Notes: a model not told the origin generated them from the letters alone. Positions 26,840-35,866 are shown, counted from the stretch's first letter. The stretch: DNA of 64,000 nucleotides from Anaerolineae bacterium (GCA_021463865.1 JAJTXY010000007.1:154204-218203); one strand, 5' to 3'. Program-made: numbers and translations.

Positions 26840-28066
26840 ATGCGTCGGCTAATTTTATTTAGTATGGTGATTATGATGATGATCGTTCCACTGAATACCC
26901 AAGCTCAAGATTCGTCCAATGGTGCGTTTTATACCGGGGTCTATCCCAATCTACTCAAGGAATGGGGACGGAGTGACGCCGAAATCCAAGAACGTATTGA
27001 TGCGACATGGCAGCAGTTGTTTTATGGCAATGATGACACCCAACGGGTTTATTATCCGGTGGGCGATGACATGGCGTATATGCTAGATGTCGGCAATCAA
27101 GATGTGCGCACCGAGGGCATGTCGTATGGCATGATGATCGCCGTCCAACTTGATAAAAAAGAGGAATTTGACCGCATCTGGAAATGGGCCAAGACCTATA
27201 TGTATAACGAAAGCGGTCAGTACGTGGGTTATTTCGCGTGGCACTGCAATACCGACGGCACCCAGATTAGTGAGAACCCCGCCTCGGATGGCGAAATCTG
27301 GTTCGTAATGGCGCTGTTTTTTGCCGCCCATCGCTGGGGGGATGGCGAAGGCATCTTTAACTATACGGGCCAAGCCAATGAAATCCTCCACACCATGCTG
27401 CACCAAGATGAGAAGAACTTGATTTCGACCAATCTCTTTGACCCCGAAACCAAACAGGTCGTCTTTGTGCCCAGTGGCCGCAACAGCCGATTCACCGACC
27501 CCTCCTATCACGTGCCACATTATTATGAACTGTGGGCACGTTGGGCCGAGGCCGATAATGAGTTTTGGACGGAAGCTGCACAGGTCAGCCGCGAGTTTTG
27601 GAAAACCACTGCCCACCCCGAAACGGGCTTGATGCCAAATTATGCCGAGTTCACGGGTGAGCCAAAACCATCGGGTGACTATGGCGAATTCTTCTATTCC
27701 GATGCGTGGCGTAACGCCATGAATGTCGCGGTGGATTATGTGTGGTTCGCGGCGGATGAATGGCAGATTGAACAAAGCAATCGCTGGCTGAAGTTTTTCT
27801 ATGATCTGGGCATTGGGCAATATAACACCCGCTTCCAGATTGACGGCACACCCGTGAACCCCCAACATCGTTCGCCGGGCTTGGTTGCCATGAACGCAGT
27901 GGCGGCGATGGTGGCGACGGAGGATTTCCGTTGGGAATTTGTGGAAGAATTATGGAACACACCTATCCCGGCTGGGCGGTGGCGCTATTATGACGGCCTG
28001 CTCTATCTCATGGCCCTGCTGCATCTGAGTGGCAATTTCCAGATTATCGCACCGCAAGGATCGTAG
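26840..28066 (+). CDS. Secreted GH8 exo-oligoxylanase-type enzyme
   Basis: A 408-residue protein with a signal peptide (MRRLILFSMVIMMMIVPLN, cut near TQAQ), preceded by GGAGGTGAG. The GH8 motif RTEGMSYGMMIAVQ carries the probable acid Glu92. Asp150 (ASDGEIW) and Asp288 (YSDAWRNAMN) fit the other two catalytic positions of reducing-end xylose-releasing exo-oligoxylanase. That enzyme is usually cytoplasmic, so a signal peptide is unusual and places this one outside the cell. It could supply shorter xylo-oligosaccharides to the CUT1 importer. A beta-glucanase or chitosanase activity of GH8 cannot be excluded. Confidence 0.87.
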   Translation: MRRLILFSMVIMMMIVPLNTQAQDSSNGAFYTGVYPNLLKEWGRSDAEIQERIDATWQQLFYGNDDTQRVYYPVGDDMAYMLDVGNQDVRTEGMSYGMMIAVQLDKKEEFDRIWKWAKTYMYNESGQYVGYFAWHCNTDGTQISENPASDGEIWFVMALFFAAHRWGDGEGIFNYTGQANEILHTMLHQDEKNLISTNLFDPETKQVVFVPSGRNSRFTDPSYHVPHYYELWARWAEADNEFWTEAAQVSREFWKTTAHPETGLMPNYAEFTGEPKPSGDYGEFFYSDAWRNAMNVAVDYVWFAADEWQIEQSNRWLKFFYDLGIGQYNTRFQIDGTPVNPQHRSPGLVAMNAVAAMVATEDFRWEFVEELWNTPIPAGRWRYYDGLLYLMALLHLSGNFQIIAPQGS

Positions 28067-28110
28067 CATCACTTAAGTTAGATTATTCCCGACTCACAAC
28101 CGTTTTTCTA

Positions 28111-28146
28111 AAACCCTTCTCTGTCTTCGGGGAAGGGTTTGTCTTT
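28111..28146 (+). terminator. Terminator after the xylo-oligosaccharide operon
   Basis: AAACCCTTC and GAAGGGTTT form a nine-pair stem followed by GTCTTTTCC. It closes the operon starting near 19852. Its stem sequence resembles part of the dispersed palindrome family. Confidence 0.7.
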
Positions 28147-28303
28147 TCCTACGGGCTGTCCGATTCCCGGCTTGCACCGTCGCATCATCTGAGTTTAGTA
28201 AAAGACATCCGTCACCATTTTTGCTCAGAATGTAACCAACATCACACGTCGGGGAGGGACTTCCATTAGAATGACTTAAAGCGATGGGCTTAAGGAGTTT
28301 TTT

Positions 28304-31300
28304 ATGTGGTTTTCATCGGTTGAGCAGGACATCTTGCGCGAATGTAGTAAGGACGACGCAAGTTTTCAAAGGCTTATGGCGGCTTTCGAAGCGCAAGGGG
28401 CACTTTCGACACAGGCGATGTTTACCCGTTTTTTCCAAACTTTCCTGCCCGAAGTGGCGGTGTGGATAGATGGCACGGGAAAAATCTTGTTTAGCACGCC
28501 CAAGTGCCAAGCCTTGTTGGGCTATACGGCAGACGAACTGCATGGCCTACAATGGGAAAGGCTCTACCATCCTGATGAGGTGACGGTCTTAAATCAAATT
28601 ACCGAAAGTCTATCCCCGGAGACGGTACAGGTTCAGCACCGCTTACGCCATCGCAATGGCAGCTATGTCTGGTTCGAGACCACCTACAGCAAGAAACACA
28701 TCGGGCATCTACAGGGCATTCTCGCCATTTCGCGTGACATTACTCCACATCATGATACTGAGACACGGCTCCGCCATTCCGAAGAAAAGTTTTTTGCGGC
28801 TTTTCACGCCAGCCCGCTGCCCCAATTTGTCGGTACGCTGGATGAAGGTCGTATCTTGGAGGCCAATCAAGCCTTTGCGGATATGATTGGCATTGAGCGC
28901 GACGCGATTGTTGGGCATACCACTGTGGAATTAGGGATTAGCGTGGATGTCGCTTTACGTGAGCAATTGTATGACCAGTTGCATGAAACGGGTAGCCTGC
29001 GCGACGTTGAATATTTGTTTCGGGGTACGGATGGCAAGATACGCACTGTGCTGTTATCTGCCGAGCGCTTTGAAATCCGTCAGCAGCCTTGCTGGTTGGC
29101 GATGTACTATGACATTACCGAGCGCAAAGCAGCAGAGGCGGCACGAGTCGCTTCCGAACAAAAATTTGCCACCATCTTCGAGAGCAATCCAATTCCTATG
29201 ACCCTCTCCGACCTCGCCACCACCGAGCTAGTCGAAGTGAACCCAGCTTTTTGCAGGATGATCGGCCTGCCCAGTACAAAATTGCGCGGTTTTTCCACAC
29301 TCGAATTGGGTCTGGTGGTTGACCCTGTTACCCATCAAGAATTCTATCGTCATGCGGAACTGCAAGGCTCAGTACCAGAGATAGAACAGCGCTTTCGTGC
29401 GCATGACGGCCAGATTCGCACCGTGCTGGCCTCGGCAGAAACGATTGTGGTCAATGGGAAGCCGCATTTGCTGAGTATGTTCCATGATATTACGGATCGC
29501 AAGCAGGCCGAAGAAACCCTTGCAACCGAGCGCCAGATGCTGCGTGCTCTCATTGACCATCTGCCTCACCTGATCTATTACAAAGATACCGAAGCCCGTT
29601 TTCTCATCAGCAATGTCGCCAACACCCGCGTTTTGGGTTTGGAGTCTGCTGAAGAAGCAGTTGGCAAATCTGACCTCGATTTCTACCCACCCGACTTAGC
29701 CGCCGAATTTTATGCCGATGACCAAGCCGTGCTTTCGTCCGGTCAGCCCCTGATTAACCATGAAGAAATGGGCCTCGATGCAGAGGGGGGCAGCCGTTGG
29801 GTGCTGACCAGCAAGTTCCCCTTACGCAATCGCGCTGGCGAGGTTACTGGCTTGGTCGGGATTGGCATTGACATCACGGAACGTAAAGCGGCAGAAGCGG
29901 CCTTGCGAGCCTCCGAGGAACGTTTTTATAAGGCCTTTTGGGGCAGTCCCTTTGGCATGGTAATGGTGGATTTGCCGTCGCAGCGCATTATTGACGCCAA
30001 TCCGATGGGTTTGCGTATTGGTGGGTTGTCCCGCGAAGAATTGATAGGGCAAACGGTTGAGTCGGTTGGGTTCATGTTGGCCCCGGCGGTGCGTGCCGAA
30101 TTTGACCGCCAACTGACACAAGACGGCCATGTCCGGGGCCTTGAAGCCTCATGGATAAACGATGGTCAGACCACCATGGTGAAATTTGCGGCTGAAATCA
30201 TCGAAATTGGCGGGTCGCCCCATTTATTGGTCATGTTTGATGACATCACCAGCCAGAAAATCGCCGAAGCCGCCCTAGAGAGCGCCCGCTTGGAACTGAT
30301 CTATGAGCGAAACCTGTTGCGTCAACTGATAGATCACTTACCCGACGCGGTGTTTGTCAAGGATGCGGCAGGTCGTTATCTATTGGTGAATAAACGGCAC
30401 GCGCAGTTGGCAGGCTACCCGGTTGAGGCACTGCTTGGCAAAACCGCCCTTGAGGTGTTCCCCGATGAGGGCGCGGCGTATTATGCTGACGACTTAGCGG
30501 TGATTCAGTCTGGTGAGCCATTGCTAGGACGTGAAGAGCGCCTCATTCATCGTGAAGACCCCCGTCTGCCCGATGGGTGGTGCATTACCTCCAAAATACC
30601 TGTCAGCAACGCGGACGGCCTAACAGTGGCACTGGTGGGGCTACAGGTGGACATTACCGCGCATAAACAGGCTGATTTGAAACGCCTTGAAAATGAAAAA
30701 CTGCAAACGACCCTCCAAAAAGAGCGCGAGTTAAGTGACCTCAAGACCCGCATGATGCAGCGTATTTCCCATGAATTTCGCACCCCGCTGACGATTATTC
30801 AAACTTCAGCCAACCTCATTCTCCATTACCAAGATCGTTTGGCGGCTGAACAACGGGACAAACTTGGTAGCCAGATTGAAGAACAAATCACCAGCCTCAC
30901 CGATATGCTGCGGATTATCTCTGGGATTGTCCGCGAAGAAGTTCCCGAACAGAAGATGCAGGTAGAACGGGTAGACCTCCCTGCTCTTGTGCAGTCGGCG
31001 ATTCACAAGTCTGAGGAGCAAGACCGTCATCGGCACCCCATCCGGTTTGAGGTCTCTGAGTGGCCTACCGCTAACATAACGGTCATGGGCGACCCTCATC
31101 ATTTACGGGCGCTGGTCATCAATCTGCTGTCGAATGCCTGCCTCTATTCCCCACACAAGCGACCCATCACCGTAAACCTGACACAGGAGAATGCCTTTGT
31201 GAAATTGCAGGTTCAGGATGAAGGCATCGGAATTTTGCCAATCGAACTAGAGCGCGTAACGGAGGCATTTTTCCGGGGGAGCAACTTTGATGAGCGCCCC

Positions 31301-31429
31301 GGCTTAGGACTGGGCTTGACGACGGCCAAAAATATCACAGACCTACATCATGGCACATTGCATATCGAAAGCACGGCGGGGCAAGGCACGCTCGTCACCG
31401 TGTGTCTGCCTATCAGCTTTGAGGTTTAG
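28304..31429 (+). CDS. Soluble histidine kinase with about six PAS domains
   Basis: A 1041-residue kinase without membrane helices. About six PAS modules occupy residues 40-800, several ending in the PAC hallmark DITERKAAE or DITDRKQAE. A coiled linker leads to HisKA with the phospho-acceptor His823 (RISHEFRTPLT), then HATPase_c with N-box NLLSNACLYSP, DEGIGI and GLGLGL. It would sense cytoplasmic or membrane-permeable signals such as redox state or ligands. A response regulator begins 110 bases downstream, but that regulator is followed by its own kinase, so the partner is unclear. AAGGAG precedes ATG 28304. Confidence 0.9.
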   Translation: MWFSSVEQDILRECSKDDASFQRLMAAFEAQGALSTQAMFTRFFQTFLPEVAVWIDGTGKILFSTPKCQALLGYTADELHGLQWERLYHPDEVTVLNQITESLSPETVQVQHRLRHRNGSYVWFETTYSKKHIGHLQGILAISRDITPHHDTETRLRHSEEKFFAAFHASPLPQFVGTLDEGRILEANQAFADMIGIERDAIVGHTTVELGISVDVALREQLYDQLHETGSLRDVEYLFRGTDGKIRTVLLSAERFEIRQQPCWLAMYYDITERKAAEAARVASEQKFATIFESNPIPMTLSDLATTELVEVNPAFCRMIGLPSTKLRGFSTLELGLVVDPVTHQEFYRHAELQGSVPEIEQRFRAHDGQIRTVLASAETIVVNGKPHLLSMFHDITDRKQAEETLATERQMLRALIDHLPHLIYYKDTEARFLISNVANTRVLGLESAEEAVGKSDLDFYPPDLAAEFYADDQAVLSSGQPLINHEEMGLDAEGGSRWVLTSKFPLRNRAGEVTGLVGIGIDITERKAAEAALRASEERFYKAFWGSPFGMVMVDLPSQRIIDANPMGLRIGGLSREELIGQTVESVGFMLAPAVRAEFDRQLTQDGHVRGLEASWINDGQTTMVKFAAEIIEIGGSPHLLVMFDDITSQKIAEAALESARLELIYERNLLRQLIDHLPDAVFVKDAAGRYLLVNKRHAQLAGYPVEALLGKTALEVFPDEGAAYYADDLAVIQSGEPLLGREERLIHREDPRLPDGWCITSKIPVSNADGLTVALVGLQVDITAHKQADLKRLENEKLQTTLQKERELSDLKTRMMQRISHEFRTPLTIIQTSANLILHYQDRLAAEQRDKLGSQIEEQITSLTDMLRIISGIVREEVPEQKMQVERVDLPALVQSAIHKSEEQDRHRHPIRFEVSEWPTANITVMGDPHHLRALVINLLSNACLYSPHKRPITVNLTQENAFVKLQVQDEGIGILPIELERVTEAFFRGSNFDERPGLGLGLTTAKNITDLHHGTLHIESTAGQGTLVTVCLPISFEV

Positions 31430-31539
31430 GACAGTTAATGTGTTGACGTTGCCTAAGGCTGTTTCTGTACAGCCCCGCGTAATTTCCGCCTAGCCTATCC
31501 CCGTCTCATCATTGATAATCGGATTGGACGAAAGGCGGT

Positions 31540-32226
31540 ATGATGACAACCATTCTAGCGATTGATGATGAAGACTCCATTTTACAGCTTGTCGAAGCCT
31601 ACTTAGTCGCGGAGGGCTACACCGTCCACACTGCCCCGGACGGCCCCGCTGGATTAGCCGCATTCCGCCGCCACAAGCCCGATTTAATCATTTTGGATGT
31701 GATGCTCCCCGGTCTCAACGGTCTCGACGTTTTGCAGCAAATCCGCCGGGAATCCGATGTTTACGTCCTGATGCTGACTGCCAAATCGGAAGAAGTGGAT
31801 CGGGTGGTCGGCCTGACCGTCGGCGCGGATGATTACCTGACCAAGCCGTTTAGCCCGCGTGAATTGGTGGCGCGGGTCAAAGCCATTTTACGACGGGGGC
31901 GTGCCGCAGAATCCGATGAAAACGCCGCCCTGAGTTTCCCCCACTTTCACATTGACCCCCGCCGCTATGAAGTCACCCGCGACGACACCCCGATTGAACT
32001 GACCGCCCTTGAATTTAAGCTGCTTCATATCCTTGCTACCTATGCGGGCATGGTTATGAGCCGCCAGCAGCTTTTGGAGCGGGTGTGGGGCTATGATTAT
32101 TTTGGCGAAGACCGCGTGGTAGATGTGCATATTGGGCATCTGCGCCAGAAGCTCGAAACCGACCCAACCGACCCCCGTTTTATCCTAACGGTGCGCGGCG
32201 TCGGCTATAAATTTGAGGATAAATGA
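31540..32226 (+). CDS. OmpR/PhoB-type response regulator
   Basis: A 228-residue regulator: receiver domain with acidic pocket DDED near residues 9-12, phospho-acceptor Asp53 (LIILDVMLPG) and the KPFSPREL lysine, then a winged-helix DNA-binding domain (VMSRQQLLERVWGYDYFG). Its stop lies seven bases from the kinase start, so the two form a pair. The downstream Met/His-rich protein and the kinase's Met/His-rich outer loop suggest a copper response. ATG 31540 or 31543 may be the start. Confidence 0.93.
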   Translation: MMTTILAIDDEDSILQLVEAYLVAEGYTVHTAPDGPAGLAAFRRHKPDLIILDVMLPGLNGLDVLQQIRRESDVYVLMLTAKSEEVDRVVGLTVGADDYLTKPFSPRELVARVKAILRRGRAAESDENAALSFPHFHIDPRRYEVTRDDTPIELTALEFKLLHILATYAGMVMSRQQLLERVWGYDYFGEDRVVDVHIGHLRQKLETDPTDPRFILTVRGVGYKFEDK

Positions 32227-32232
32227 GCCAAC

Positions 32233-33375
32233 ATGCGTCTACGAACCAAAATCCTGCTGTCCTATCTCGCGGTAGCCATCATTAGCCTTGTGGTGATCTT
32301 TGCTTCGACCAGTTTTGTTGCCCCGCGCAATTTCGCCCATCGCATGGAAATGATGATGAAGCACGATACCGAAACGGAACATGGTCAGGGGCAAGGGCGT
32401 GGCATGATGGGCGGCGGTGGGGGCAGCAACGCCCCGACGGATGAGGAGATCAACCAGCGTTTTCGGGATGCCCTCAATGAATCGCTGCTGTGGGCAAGCG
32501 CTGCTGCGATTACGGCTTCCCTGCTTATCAGCGGCTTTGTCACATGGCGCATTACCCGTCCCATCAACGCGATGGTCGCCGCCAGTCAACGCATTGCCGA
32601 TGGGCATTACACCGAACGCCTGCCCAAACATGCCCGCGACGAAATCGGTGATTTGATTCACAGCTTTAACCAGATGGCGGAGTCGTTACAGCAAACCGAA
32701 TCCATGCGCCAACAGTTGATCGCCGATGTCACCCATGAATTAAAAACCCCCCTCACGACCATTATGGGCATGATGGAGGGTTTGGAGGATGGCGTCATGG
32801 CGGCAAATCCGGCTACCTATCACCTTGTGCATCAGGAGGCTGACCGACTGCGGCGCTTGGTGCAGGATTTACAGGAGTTGTCACGCATCGAAGGCGGCCA
32901 AATCGCCCTCAATCTTCGTTCCCACACCCCGACTGAACTGGTCAAATTTGCCACTGACCGCCTTGCCCCGCAGTTTGCCGATAAGAATATTGCCCTCCAC
33001 GTAAATCTGCCCCCTACCCTGCCCTGTGTCCATGCCGACCTTGAACGCACCGGACAGGTGTTGATGAACTTGCTTGGCAACGCCCTGCAATATACCCCTG
33101 CGGAGGGGCGGGTCGAGGTATCGGCCCAACCCGTTGACCATCAGGTGCGTTTCGCCATAAAGGATTCCGGGGTGGGTCTCACCGAGGCCAACCTGACCAA
33201 GATTTTTCAGCGCTTCTATCGGGTAGATAAATCGCGTTCACGGGCCAGTGGTGGCAGTGGCATCGGCTTAACCATCGCCCGCCATCTGGTTGAAAGTCAA
33301 GGTGGCACGATTTGGGCAGAAAGCGACGGGCCAAATCTGGGCAGCACTTTCTATTTCACCCTCCCCATTGCCTAA
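32233..33375 (+). CDS. Membrane sensor histidine kinase with a Met/His-rich outer loop
   Basis: A 380-residue kinase: first helix (residues ~8-28), an outer loop of about 60 residues containing HRMEMMMKHDTETEHG and RGMMGGGG, a second helix, HAMP, HisKA with His168 (VTHELKTPL), and HATPase_c (NLLGNALQY, DSGVGL, GGSGIGL). The loop is rich in Met, His and acidic residues, a composition that binds copper or silver ions, so it is a likely metal sensor like CusS or CopS. It is paired with the regulator just upstream. Metal sensing is inferred. Confidence 0.9.
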   Translation: MRLRTKILLSYLAVAIISLVVIFASTSFVAPRNFAHRMEMMMKHDTETEHGQGQGRGMMGGGGGSNAPTDEEINQRFRDALNESLLWASAAAITASLLISGFVTWRITRPINAMVAASQRIADGHYTERLPKHARDEIGDLIHSFNQMAESLQQTESMRQQLIADVTHELKTPLTTIMGMMEGLEDGVMAANPATYHLVHQEADRLRRLVQDLQELSRIEGGQIALNLRSHTPTELVKFATDRLAPQFADKNIALHVNLPPTLPCVHADLERTGQVLMNLLGNALQYTPAEGRVEVSAQPVDHQVRFAIKDSGVGLTEANLTKIFQRFYRVDKSRSRASGGSGIGLTIARHLVESQGGTIWAESDGPNLGSTFYFTLPIA

Positions 33376-33460
33376 AAAACTTTACCAAATCTTCATAATC
33401 TCGATACATCAACTTTATACGCTGCTGGCATCCTATAGATAACCCTTGAAGGAGCGCAGA

Positions 33461-33700
33461 ATGATGATGCATGGGGATTGGGATTTTGGAATGTGGGGTG
33501 GCTGGCTGGTGATGCTGCTGTTCTGGTTTTTGGTGTGCAGTTTGGTCATCAGCGCCCTTGTCTCGGTGTTTAATCGAGGCAGGGCCACACCACGTTATTT
33601 AGGAGAACCGTTTGATCCACGCCGGATCGTCCAAGAACGCTATGCCAAAGGCGAAATCTCACGCGATGAATATCTCGCACTCATGAACGATTTTAAATAA
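33461..33700 (+). CDS. Small membrane protein with SHOCT domain
   Basis: ATG 33461 follows GAAGGAG; a longer reading from TTG 33446 would include that ribosome site. The 79-residue protein has a short Met/His/Trp-rich head (MMMHGDWDFGMWGGW), one membrane helix and a C-terminal SHOCT motif (RIVQERYAKGEISRDEYLAL). Such proteins often accompany metal-efflux or copper-sensing genes, and it stands between the kinase and the Met/His-rich secreted protein. Its function is unknown. Confidence 0.8.
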   Translation: MMMHGDWDFGMWGGWLVMLLFWFLVCSLVISALVSVFNRGRATPRYLGEPFDPRRIVQERYAKGEISRDEYLALMNDFK

Positions 33701-33715
33701 CACGGGAGAAAGACC

Positions 33716-34069
33716 ATGTTGAACAAACGCTATGTATCCACTTTGATGATTATTGCAATCGCCCTCGTCGCGGCGATTGGCCTCAGTGTGTTTTCCGTTT
33801 CGGCACAGGGACCGGGCAATGGGACTCCAATGCCCTGTGATGGTACTGGCATGATGAACGGCAACGGCATGGGTATGATGAATCGTGGCGGCCATCATTC
33901 AATGGGGCATCACGGCAATATGGCTGGTATGATGAATCCTGAGGACTGCCCGATGTACGGAACCACCCAGACGAGTGGGAATTGGTGGGGCTGGATGGAA
34001 CATATACAATTACACATGCACAACCCCGAAACCTGCCCCTACTATCAAGCCATGACTGCCGATGAATAA
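33716..34069 (+). CDS. Secreted Met/His-rich protein, probable copper binder
   Basis: A 117-residue protein with a signal peptide (cut near SVSAQ). The mature part contains GMMNGNGMGMMNRGGHHSMG and further HH, MM and Cys residues, and its C-terminal part has LHMHNPETCPYY. This composition suits binding of copper ions outside the membrane. It lies 15 bases after the SHOCT gene, in line with the sensor pair, so it is probably a target of that system. No named family is recognised. Confidence 0.75.
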   Translation: MLNKRYVSTLMIIAIALVAAIGLSVFSVSAQGPGNGTPMPCDGTGMMNGNGMGMMNRGGHHSMGHHGNMAGMMNPEDCPMYGTTQTSGNWWGWMEHIQLHMHNPETCPYYQAMTADE

Positions 34070-34099
34070 CCACAACACCTGATTTTTCCAACGCACTTG

Positions 34100-34240
34100 C
34101 CTTATGATGCCCCCCACGCCTAAAGCCGGGGGCTTCTGAGGTACGCTTGCGTCTGGCCTGCCCGCTATGTTAGGCCTCAATACTCTGTCCCAGCGGTTTC
34201 ACGCTCCGACAGTTTTTCGGCAAGGGCATCAGCAAGCGTT
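34100..34240 (-). mobile_element. Relic of an IS605-family right end: TnpB C-terminus plus omega-RNA-like hairpin
   Basis: On the minus strand a short open stretch (about 34240 to 34168) ends in KLSERETAGTEY and a stop, as many TnpB proteins end. It is followed by an AGCGGGCAGGC stretch and a hairpin CCCCCGGCTTTAGGCGTGGGGG, the usual layout of an IS605 right end with its guide-RNA scaffold. The rest of tnpB is missing; the palindrome at 34254 interrupts the similarity. No complete transposase is present. Confidence 0.5.
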
Positions 34241-34253
34241 TTTTGGGTGTTTT

Positions 34254-34307
34254 GACCTCACCCCCCAGTCCTCTCTCACAAGGGAGAGGGGTTTGGGGTG
34301 AGGTTGG
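34254..34307. repeat. Dispersed palindrome, copy 4
   Basis: GACCTCACCCCCCAGTCCTC and GGAGAGGGGTTTGGGGTGAGG form a long imperfect stem. It directly abuts the TnpB remnant, so it probably inserted into the old element. Confidence 0.7.
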
Positions 34308-34730
34308 TTTTTCCTCCATTGCCCCAAAAGTGTCGGAGTCTGAAGTCCCGGCGGTGGAGTATTTGATGGAGTTTACTTGCTCAGTTGCAAAGTCACCTCT
34401 GTCAGCAGGGTCAGACTGACCCCTACAAAGCCGCATTGTGACGGCATTTGGTAGGGGCAGGGCTAAGACCTACCCAACCTTGAATCGCACCACGACCCAC
34501 CTAATTTTGAACCTCGCAACAGAGTAAGTTTACTCGACCAAGACATCGGACTAAGCATTGATTCAGCTACGCTGGGGATGAACAAAGATGCCAACGAAGC
34601 AGTGAGCCACGCTGTAATCGGCGATTGCGCCATCTGTTCGCTGATACCTAGAATATTTGGGGTATCTGAAACTTATGCTAGGGCAATTTCACCAAACAAA
34701 AGTCGCCCTATTTGGTAAAAATTCCAAACA
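34308..34730. other. Intergenic region without a recognisable gene
   Basis: About 420 bases with no convincing reading frame. A local TAGGGGTCAGTCTGACC-type fold near 34408-34425 and ACCAAA/TTTGGT arms near 34691-34716 are visible. An 88-residue frame across 34170-34436 on the minus strand is low-complexity and spans the palindrome. Confidence 0.5.
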
Positions 34731-34763
34731 AATCAATGAATATATTGATTAAGATTGATCAAT
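34731..34763. promoter_or_regulatory. Inverted ATCAAT/ATTGAT elements before the nitrate operon
   Basis: AATCAAT (34731) and ATTGATT (34744) are perfect arms around six bases, and ATTGATCAAT (34754-34763) is a second palindrome built of the same half-site. They lie 28-60 bases before the first gene of the nitrate operon. A TATAGA at 34777 could be the -10 box. A dimeric regulator of nitrogen genes may bind here; its identity is unknown. Confidence 0.5.
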
Positions 34764-34790
34764 GATGACGTTTCATTATAGAGGCCACCC

Positions 34791-35855
34791 ATGACGCTCA
34801 ATATGCAACACTATCTTAAGGTGGTAGGTAATGGACAGCGCACCGCGCGGAGCCTAACGCACCCTGAAGCAGAAGCCATCATGGAGCTAATCCTCAATGG
34901 ACACGCTAGCCCGACTCAGATAGGCGCATTAATGGCGATTTTGCGCATTAAAGAAGAAAGTGCTGAAGAATTAGCCGCTTTTGCAAGTGTCTTGCGCCGC
35001 CATTGCCAACGAGTGGAGGTTGAACTCCCCTACCTCGTTGATATATGTGTTCCCTATGATGGACGGGCCAAATCTCCCATTCTAATTTTAGCAGCGGCAT
35101 TCATCGCGGCGGGCGGTGGGGTGCAGATTGCGCTGCATGGGCGCGTCGGTGGAAAAACCGGGCCTAAATTTGGCATTGGACTGGGCGATGTTTTGGCCGC
35201 AGTAGGCATTCCCCACCAACTGCCACTCGAGGACGCCGCCGGGCTATTGCAAACACGTGGGGTGGCCTATGTGGACGCTTCCCAATATGCGCATCGTCTC
35301 GAAGAATTTAACGCATTGCGGCGCGACTATGGGATGCGGAGTTTTTTCAATACCATCGAAAAATTGACAAATCCCTTTGGAGCGAAAGCCGCTTTATTGG
35401 GCGTTTTTCATGGGCCAGTATTGAGACGGGTAGCCCAAGCAATGCAGACCCTCTATGAGCGAGGCGTCGCCGTACAAGGCCCGGAAGGGTCAATTGAAAT
35501 TTTGACCAACCGTCGCTCGCAATTGGTCGAATTTGATCACTCCCAAAATAGTGATCTTACAGAATGGACGATTGACCCGGCGGAATTGGGATGGTGGGAA
35601 AAAATAGACTACCCCGTCGCCGAACTCACGCCGACCAGCAATGCTTTATTAACTCTGGCATTGATAGACCCTTCAAATCACGATCCAGCCCTCGAAGCCT
35701 ATCGGTGCAGCACCTTGATGACGGCGGCCTTGATGATCTATACCGCTGGCAAAGCCACCCCATTTGGCGAGGCCCTGACCCTTGCCCAAAGAAGTTTAAG
35801 CGATGGCACAGCCCTAAATACATTGCACCAGACCTCGCAAGCCAAAATTTTTTAA
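34791..35855 (+). CDS. TrpD2-like (YbiB-type) phosphoribosyltransferase-fold protein
   Basis: A 354-residue protein with the helical N-terminal domain and glycine-rich core of the anthranilate phosphoribosyltransferase fold (QIGALMAILRIKEESAEELAAF, of which the MALRxKGET-like form is usual). The catalytic GTGGD motif of true TrpD is not present; instead YDGRAKSP stands at the equivalent place, as in the TrpD2/YbiB group, whose E. coli member binds nucleic acid. It is the first gene of the nitrate operon, 11 bases before nirB. Similar genes stand beside nitrate-assimilation genes in cyanobacteria (recollection), but its role there is unknown. Confidence 0.8.
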   Translation: MTLNMQHYLKVVGNGQRTARSLTHPEAEAIMELILNGHASPTQIGALMAILRIKEESAEELAAFASVLRRHCQRVEVELPYLVDICVPYDGRAKSPILILAAAFIAAGGGVQIALHGRVGGKTGPKFGIGLGDVLAAVGIPHQLPLEDAAGLLQTRGVAYVDASQYAHRLEEFNALRRDYGMRSFFNTIEKLTNPFGAKAALLGVFHGPVLRRVAQAMQTLYERGVAVQGPEGSIEILTNRRSQLVEFDHSQNSDLTEWTIDPAELGWWEKIDYPVAELTPTSNALLTLALIDPSNHDPALEAYRCSTLMTAALMIYTAGKATPFGEALTLAQRSLSDGTALNTLHQTSQAKIF

Positions 35856-35866
35856 GGAGCGACCCC

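Noticed and set aside
34170..34436. 88-codon minus-strand frame
   Set aside because: It runs through the palindromic repeat and reads the TnpB remnant in the wrong frame.
35591..35866. N-terminal extension of NirB
   Set aside because: It lies inside the TrpD2-like gene in another frame; ATG 35867 has a strong ribosome site.
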